From assembly GCA_963722495.1 (NCBI GenBank), contig CAVRND010000011.1:186001-250000 (forward strand): 64,000 nucleotides of DNA. Direction: 5' to 3'. How positions within the stretch are numbered: position 1 is the stretch's first letter; the number at the start of each line of letters is the position of its first letter. This stretch comes from Hyphomicrobium_A sp963722495 (GTDB lineage: Bacteria > Pseudomonadota > Alphaproteobacteria > Rhizobiales > Hyphomicrobiaceae). Positions 61,132-64,000 of the stretch are shown piece after piece. The notes below the pieces were generated by a model. That model was not told the DNA's origin. It did no database searches and worked only from the letters and a program-made list of their open reading frames with translations. A program made the translations under genes and the position numbers.

Positions 61132-61824
61132 GTGGAAATCCGTCCCGTGGTGCCGAATGACCAACGCAATCACACTCTCGTGCTCGTGCGGCACGGTGAG
61201 AGCGAATGGAACCGGCGCAACCTGTTCACCGGCTGGTGCAATCCGGACCTCACCGAGAAGGGCCTGATCGAAGCCATGGTCGCCGCGCGAATGCTGCGCT
61301 CCAAAGGCATCAAATTCGACGTCGCCTACTCGAGCCAGCTGAAGCGCGCGCAGCGCACGCTCGACATCATCCTGTCCGAGCTTGGCCAGGGTAAGATTCC
61401 CATCCACTTCGACGAAGCGCTCAATGAGCGCCACTACGGCGACCTGTGCGGCCTCAACAAGGACGAGGCGCGCGAGCGATGGGGCGAGGACCAGGTCGAG
61501 ATCTGGCGCCGAAGCTATGACATTCCACCGCCCGGTGGCGAAAGCCTCAAGGACACCGAAGAGCGCGTGATGCCGTACTACAAATCGCGCATCTGGCCGG
61601 ACCTGCAGGCCGGCAAGACGGTGCTGCTCGTCGCGCACGGCAACTCGCTGCGCTCGCTGATCATGAACCTGGAAGGTCTGACCGGCGAGGAGATCCTCAG
61701 CCGCGAGTTGGCGACCGGCGCGCCGATCGTCTACCAACTCGGCGCCAATGGGCTGCCGACTGACCGCAGCGACCTGCTACCCGCGCGCAGCATCGACGCT
61801 GCGCCGGAAGATAAAATCGTCTGA
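61132..61824 (+). CDS. gpmA: 2,3-bisphosphoglycerate-dependent phosphoglycerate mutase
   Basis: A 230-residue phosphoglycerate mutase of the histidine-phosphatase superfamily. LVLVRHGESEWNRRNLFTGW contains the phospho-histidine RHGE; ERHYGDLCGLNKDEARERWG contains the catalytic Glu, and LLVAHGNSLRSLI the second His. It interconverts 3- and 2-phosphoglycerate in glycolysis. The start is the GTG at 61132, two bases after the dapB stop, so the genes are probably translationally linked; dapB-gpmA is a common alphaproteobacterial pair. Confidence 0.95.
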   Translation: MEIRPVVPNDQRNHTLVLVRHGESEWNRRNLFTGWCNPDLTEKGLIEAMVAARMLRSKGIKFDVAYSSQLKRAQRTLDIILSELGQGKIPIHFDEALNERHYGDLCGLNKDEARERWGEDQVEIWRRSYDIPPPGGESLKDTEERVMPYYKSRIWPDLQAGKTVLLVAHGNSLRSLIMNLEGLTGEEILSRELATGAPIVYQLGANGLPTDRSDLLPARSIDAAPEDKIV

Positions 61825-61835
61825 GGTAGCCGCAG

Positions 61836-62426
61836 ATGGCGTTCAAGGATCTCGCCGAAGCGATCGACAGCGACAAGACGGGTCGCGATCGCCTGATCGC
61901 CGTCTACATCGGCGTCCTCGCCGTGCTGCTCGCAGTTTGCGGCGTCGGCGGCGGCAATGCCATGAAGGACGCAACCGCCCGCAACATCGAGGCCGCGAAC
62001 ACCTGGGCATTCTTCCAGGCGAAGAACATCCGCCGTCACGAGCTGCGGCTGCAGACCGCCGAGTTCGAGGTGCTGCTCGCCACCCAGCCGAACCTCTCCG
62101 ATGCCGCCCGCGCGCTGATCGACGAGAAGCTGAAGAAGTATCGCGCCGACGAGATCCGCCTGACATCGGAGCCCGATACCGGCGAGGGGGTCGAGGAGCT
62201 CAAGGTCAGGGCCAAGGCTCTCGAGGTTCAGCGCGACCGCGCCATGGTCAAGGACCCGTATTTCGACTACGGGCAGGCGCTGCTGCAGATCGCCATCGTC
62301 CTCGCCTCAGTGGCCATTATTACCGGCGGCACGGTGCTGCTGGTGCTCAGCGCCGTGCTGGCCGGCATCGGCACCCTGTCGACCCTCAACGGCTTCCTCC
62401 TCTTCTTTTCCGGCTCGTTTCTCTAA
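61836..62426 (+). CDS. DUF4337 domain-containing membrane protein
   Basis: A 196-residue protein with an N-terminal transmembrane segment (RLIAVYIGVLAVLLAVCGVG), a helical linker (TARNIEAANTWAFFQAKNIR) and two C-terminal segments (ALLQIAIVLASVAIITGGTV and LLVLSAVLAGIGTLSTLNGF). This organisation is that of DUF4337 proteins, whose function is unknown. It follows gpmA by 11 bases and is probably in the dapB-gpmA transcript. Confidence 0.8.
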   Translation: MAFKDLAEAIDSDKTGRDRLIAVYIGVLAVLLAVCGVGGGNAMKDATARNIEAANTWAFFQAKNIRRHELRLQTAEFEVLLATQPNLSDAARALIDEKLKKYRADEIRLTSEPDTGEGVEELKVRAKALEVQRDRAMVKDPYFDYGQALLQIAIVLASVAIITGGTVLLVLSAVLAGIGTLSTLNGFLLFFSGSFL

Positions 62427-62509
62427 GCCGCCCTCCCCTTGCCGCCGCCAGTCCTAGCGGCTAGCACTACGGCGCTTTTCTCCACCCTTCAGTCCGGGCC
62501 TGTCACCGC

Positions 62510-63622
62510 ATGACCACGTACAACCTGCTCCTTCTGCCCGGCGACGGGATCGGCGTTGAAACCATCGCCGAGGTCGAGCGCATCGTCGACTTCTTCGACA
62601 AGGCCGGCAGCGCCAAGTTCGCGACCGAGACCGACCTCGTCGGCGGGGCGGCCTATGACAAGCACGGCGTCGCCATCACCGATGCTGCCATGGACAAGGC
62701 GCAGAAGGCCGACGCAGTCATCTTCGGCGCGGTGGGCGGCCCGAAGTGGGACGGCGTGCCATACGCCATGCGGCCGGAAGCCGGACTGCTGCGCCTGCGC
62801 AAGGATCTGGGCCTGTTCGCCAACCTGCGCCCGGCCATCTGCTATCCGGCGCTCGCCGACGCCTCCTCGCTGAAGCGCGAGCTGGTCGAAGGCCTCGACA
62901 TCATGATCGTGCGCGAACTGACCGGCGGGGTCTACTTCGGCGAGCCGAAGGAAATCGTCACGCTGGAAAACGGCGAGAAGCGCGCTGTCGATACCCAGAT
63001 CTACACGACGTCGGAGATCGAGCGCATCGCCAAGGTGGCCTTCGACCTTGCCCGCAAGCGCGGCAACAAAGTGCACTCGGCGGATAAGCGCAACGTCATG
63101 CGCACCGGCGTCTTGTGGAACGAGGTCGTCACGGCGACGCACAAGTCGTACGCGCCCGACGTCAAACTCGAGCACATCCTGGCCGACAACTGTGCCATGC
63201 AGCTGGTGCGCAACCCCAAGCAGTTCGACGTCATCGTCACCGACAACCTGTTCGGTGACGTGCTGTCCGACGAGGCCGCCATGGCGACCGGCTCGCTCGG
63301 CATGCTGCCGTCGGCTTCGCTCGGCGCGCCCGATGCCAAGACCGGCAAGCGCAAGGCGCTCTACGAGCCCGTGCACGGCTCGGCGCCCGACATCGCCGGT
63401 CAGGGGCTGGCCAATCCCATCGCCACCATCGCCTCGTTCGGCATGGCGCTGCGCTATTCCTTCGACATGGGCAAGGAAGCCGATCTGCTCGACAAGGCGA
63501 TCGCCGGCGTCCTGGCCGCGGGGCTGCGCACCGGCGACATCATGCAGCCCGGCATGAACAAGGTCGGCACGGCCGCCATGGGCAGCGCCATCCTCGAACA
63601 GCTGCGCACCCTCTCCGCGTAG
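62510..63622 (+). CDS. leuB: 3-isopropylmalate dehydrogenase
   Basis: A 370-residue LeuB, intact. It begins LLLLPGDGIGVETIAEVERI; AVIFGAVGGPKWDGVPYAMR contains the cofactor loop, IVRELTGGVYFGEPKEIVTL the catalytic Tyr region, and VIVTDNLFGDVLSDEAAMAT the metal-binding Asp pair. The NAD-binding EPVHGSAPDIAGQGLANPIA follows. It oxidatively decarboxylates 3-isopropylmalate in leucine synthesis. asd follows after 126 bases, the leuB-asd order seen in many alphaproteobacteria. Confidence 0.96.
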   Translation: MTTYNLLLLPGDGIGVETIAEVERIVDFFDKAGSAKFATETDLVGGAAYDKHGVAITDAAMDKAQKADAVIFGAVGGPKWDGVPYAMRPEAGLLRLRKDLGLFANLRPAICYPALADASSLKRELVEGLDIMIVRELTGGVYFGEPKEIVTLENGEKRAVDTQIYTTSEIERIAKVAFDLARKRGNKVHSADKRNVMRTGVLWNEVVTATHKSYAPDVKLEHILADNCAMQLVRNPKQFDVIVTDNLFGDVLSDEAAMATGSLGMLPSASLGAPDAKTGKRKALYEPVHGSAPDIAGQGLANPIATIASFGMALRYSFDMGKEADLLDKAIAGVLAAGLRTGDIMQPGMNKVGTAAMGSAILEQLRTLSA

Positions 63623-63748
63623 GACGGCCCACCAAACCACTCGAGACCGCCGGAGATCCGCGACACCCCTTGCGCGGGGCGGCGACCGCGCGTAAGTGAG
63701 CCGCAGATGCGGCATCCGCCGCGGGCTCTTGAGAAATCGGGTTTGACG

Positions 63749-64000
63749 ATGGGTTATAAGGTCGCCGTTGTGGGCGCCACGGGCAACGTGGGCCGCGAAA
63801 TGCTGAACGTCCTGGCGGAGCGTGAATTCCCCGCCGACGAAGTGTTTGCCATCGCCTCTCGCCGTTCGGTGGGCGTCGAGGTGTCGTTCGGCGACAAGAC
63901 GCTCAAGTGCCAGGACCTCGAGCAGTTCGACTTCTCCAAGGCCGACTTCTGCCTCATGTCGGCCGGCTCGGCGGTGTCCAAGGAGTGGTCGCCGCGCATC
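63749..64000 (+). CDS. asd: Aspartate-semialdehyde dehydrogenase (5' part only)
   Basis: The first 84 codons of Asd, cut by the window edge. MGYKVAVVGATGNVGREMLN is the NADP-binding start of the family. EREFPADEVFAIASRRSVG and ADFCLMSAGSAVSKEW follow the usual order. It makes aspartate semialdehyde for the lysine, threonine and methionine routes, upstream of dapB in the same pathway. Confidence 0.94.
   Translation, partial: MGYKVAVVGATGNVGREMLNVLAEREFPADEVFAIASRRSVGVEVSFGDKTLKCQDLEQFDFSKADFCLMSAGSAVSKEWSPRI

Overview
This 64 kb window is GC-rich chromosomal DNA from an alphaproteobacterium, most likely of the order Hyphomicrobiales (Rhizobiales). The evidence is gene content and order: a PPSR-maf-aroE-coaE-dnaQ cluster diverging from hemE-hemJ-rho, secB and fxsA beside a Tim44-like gene and mltA, mnmE-mnmG-rsmG-parA-parB, phasin, DUF1127, DUF2865 and IalB-type proteins. 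The genus cannot be named from the sequence. No rRNA, tRNA, insertion sequence, prophage or CRISPR array was seen.

Layout. Positions 1-12.6 kb hold envelope and housekeeping genes: a BI-1 protein, a YbbA/YbbP-like ABC exporter divergent from an esterase tesA, thpR, an oxidoreductase, a SpoU methyltransferase, smr, mltA, a Tim44-like gene, fxsA and secB. Positions 12.8-20 kb are the replication-origin neighbourhood. The 490 bp gap at 16564-17053 between the PPSR gene and hemE is the place where alphaproteobacterial oriC is expected, and it carries DnaA-box-like and AT-rich sequence. Positions 20-30.5 kb include the tRNA-modification and segregation cluster mnmE-mnmG-rsmG-parA-parB, with four parS-type palindromes embedded in it, followed by hisE and coaA. 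Positions 30.6-40 kb carry a PfkB kinase, holA, lptE, leuS, a YggS-type protein and an ammonium-transporter-family gene. Positions 40-45.4 kb look accessory: a hipBA toxin-antitoxin module with four 16 bp operators spaced exactly 50 bp apart, two HExxH proteins, a methyltransferase and a LysR regulator. Positions 45.5-64 kb hold leuC, trxB, an MHS-family transporter between two unknown membrane proteins, typA, a compact PIF1-like helicase, a phasin, dapB, gpmA, leuB and the start of asd.

Mobile or repeated DNA. A 166 bp element made of two long hairpins, each bounded by CTAGTGT/ACACTAG-type ends, occurs twice (56644-56809 and 60103-60268, about 91% identical). One copy overlaps the 3' end of typA and encodes its last 20 or so residues. 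Shorter REP-like palindromes lie near 5.2, 12.7 and 20.1 kb.

Data quality. At least 15 otherwise well-conserved genes are broken by about two dozen single-base frameshifts. Nearly all are repaired by removing one base, often from a short homopolymer. They hit essential genes (leuS, hemE, coaE, dnaQ, trxB), so they are probably sequencing or assembly errors. Affected genes are given as one CDS spanning the whole reconstructed frame, and the break positions are stated.
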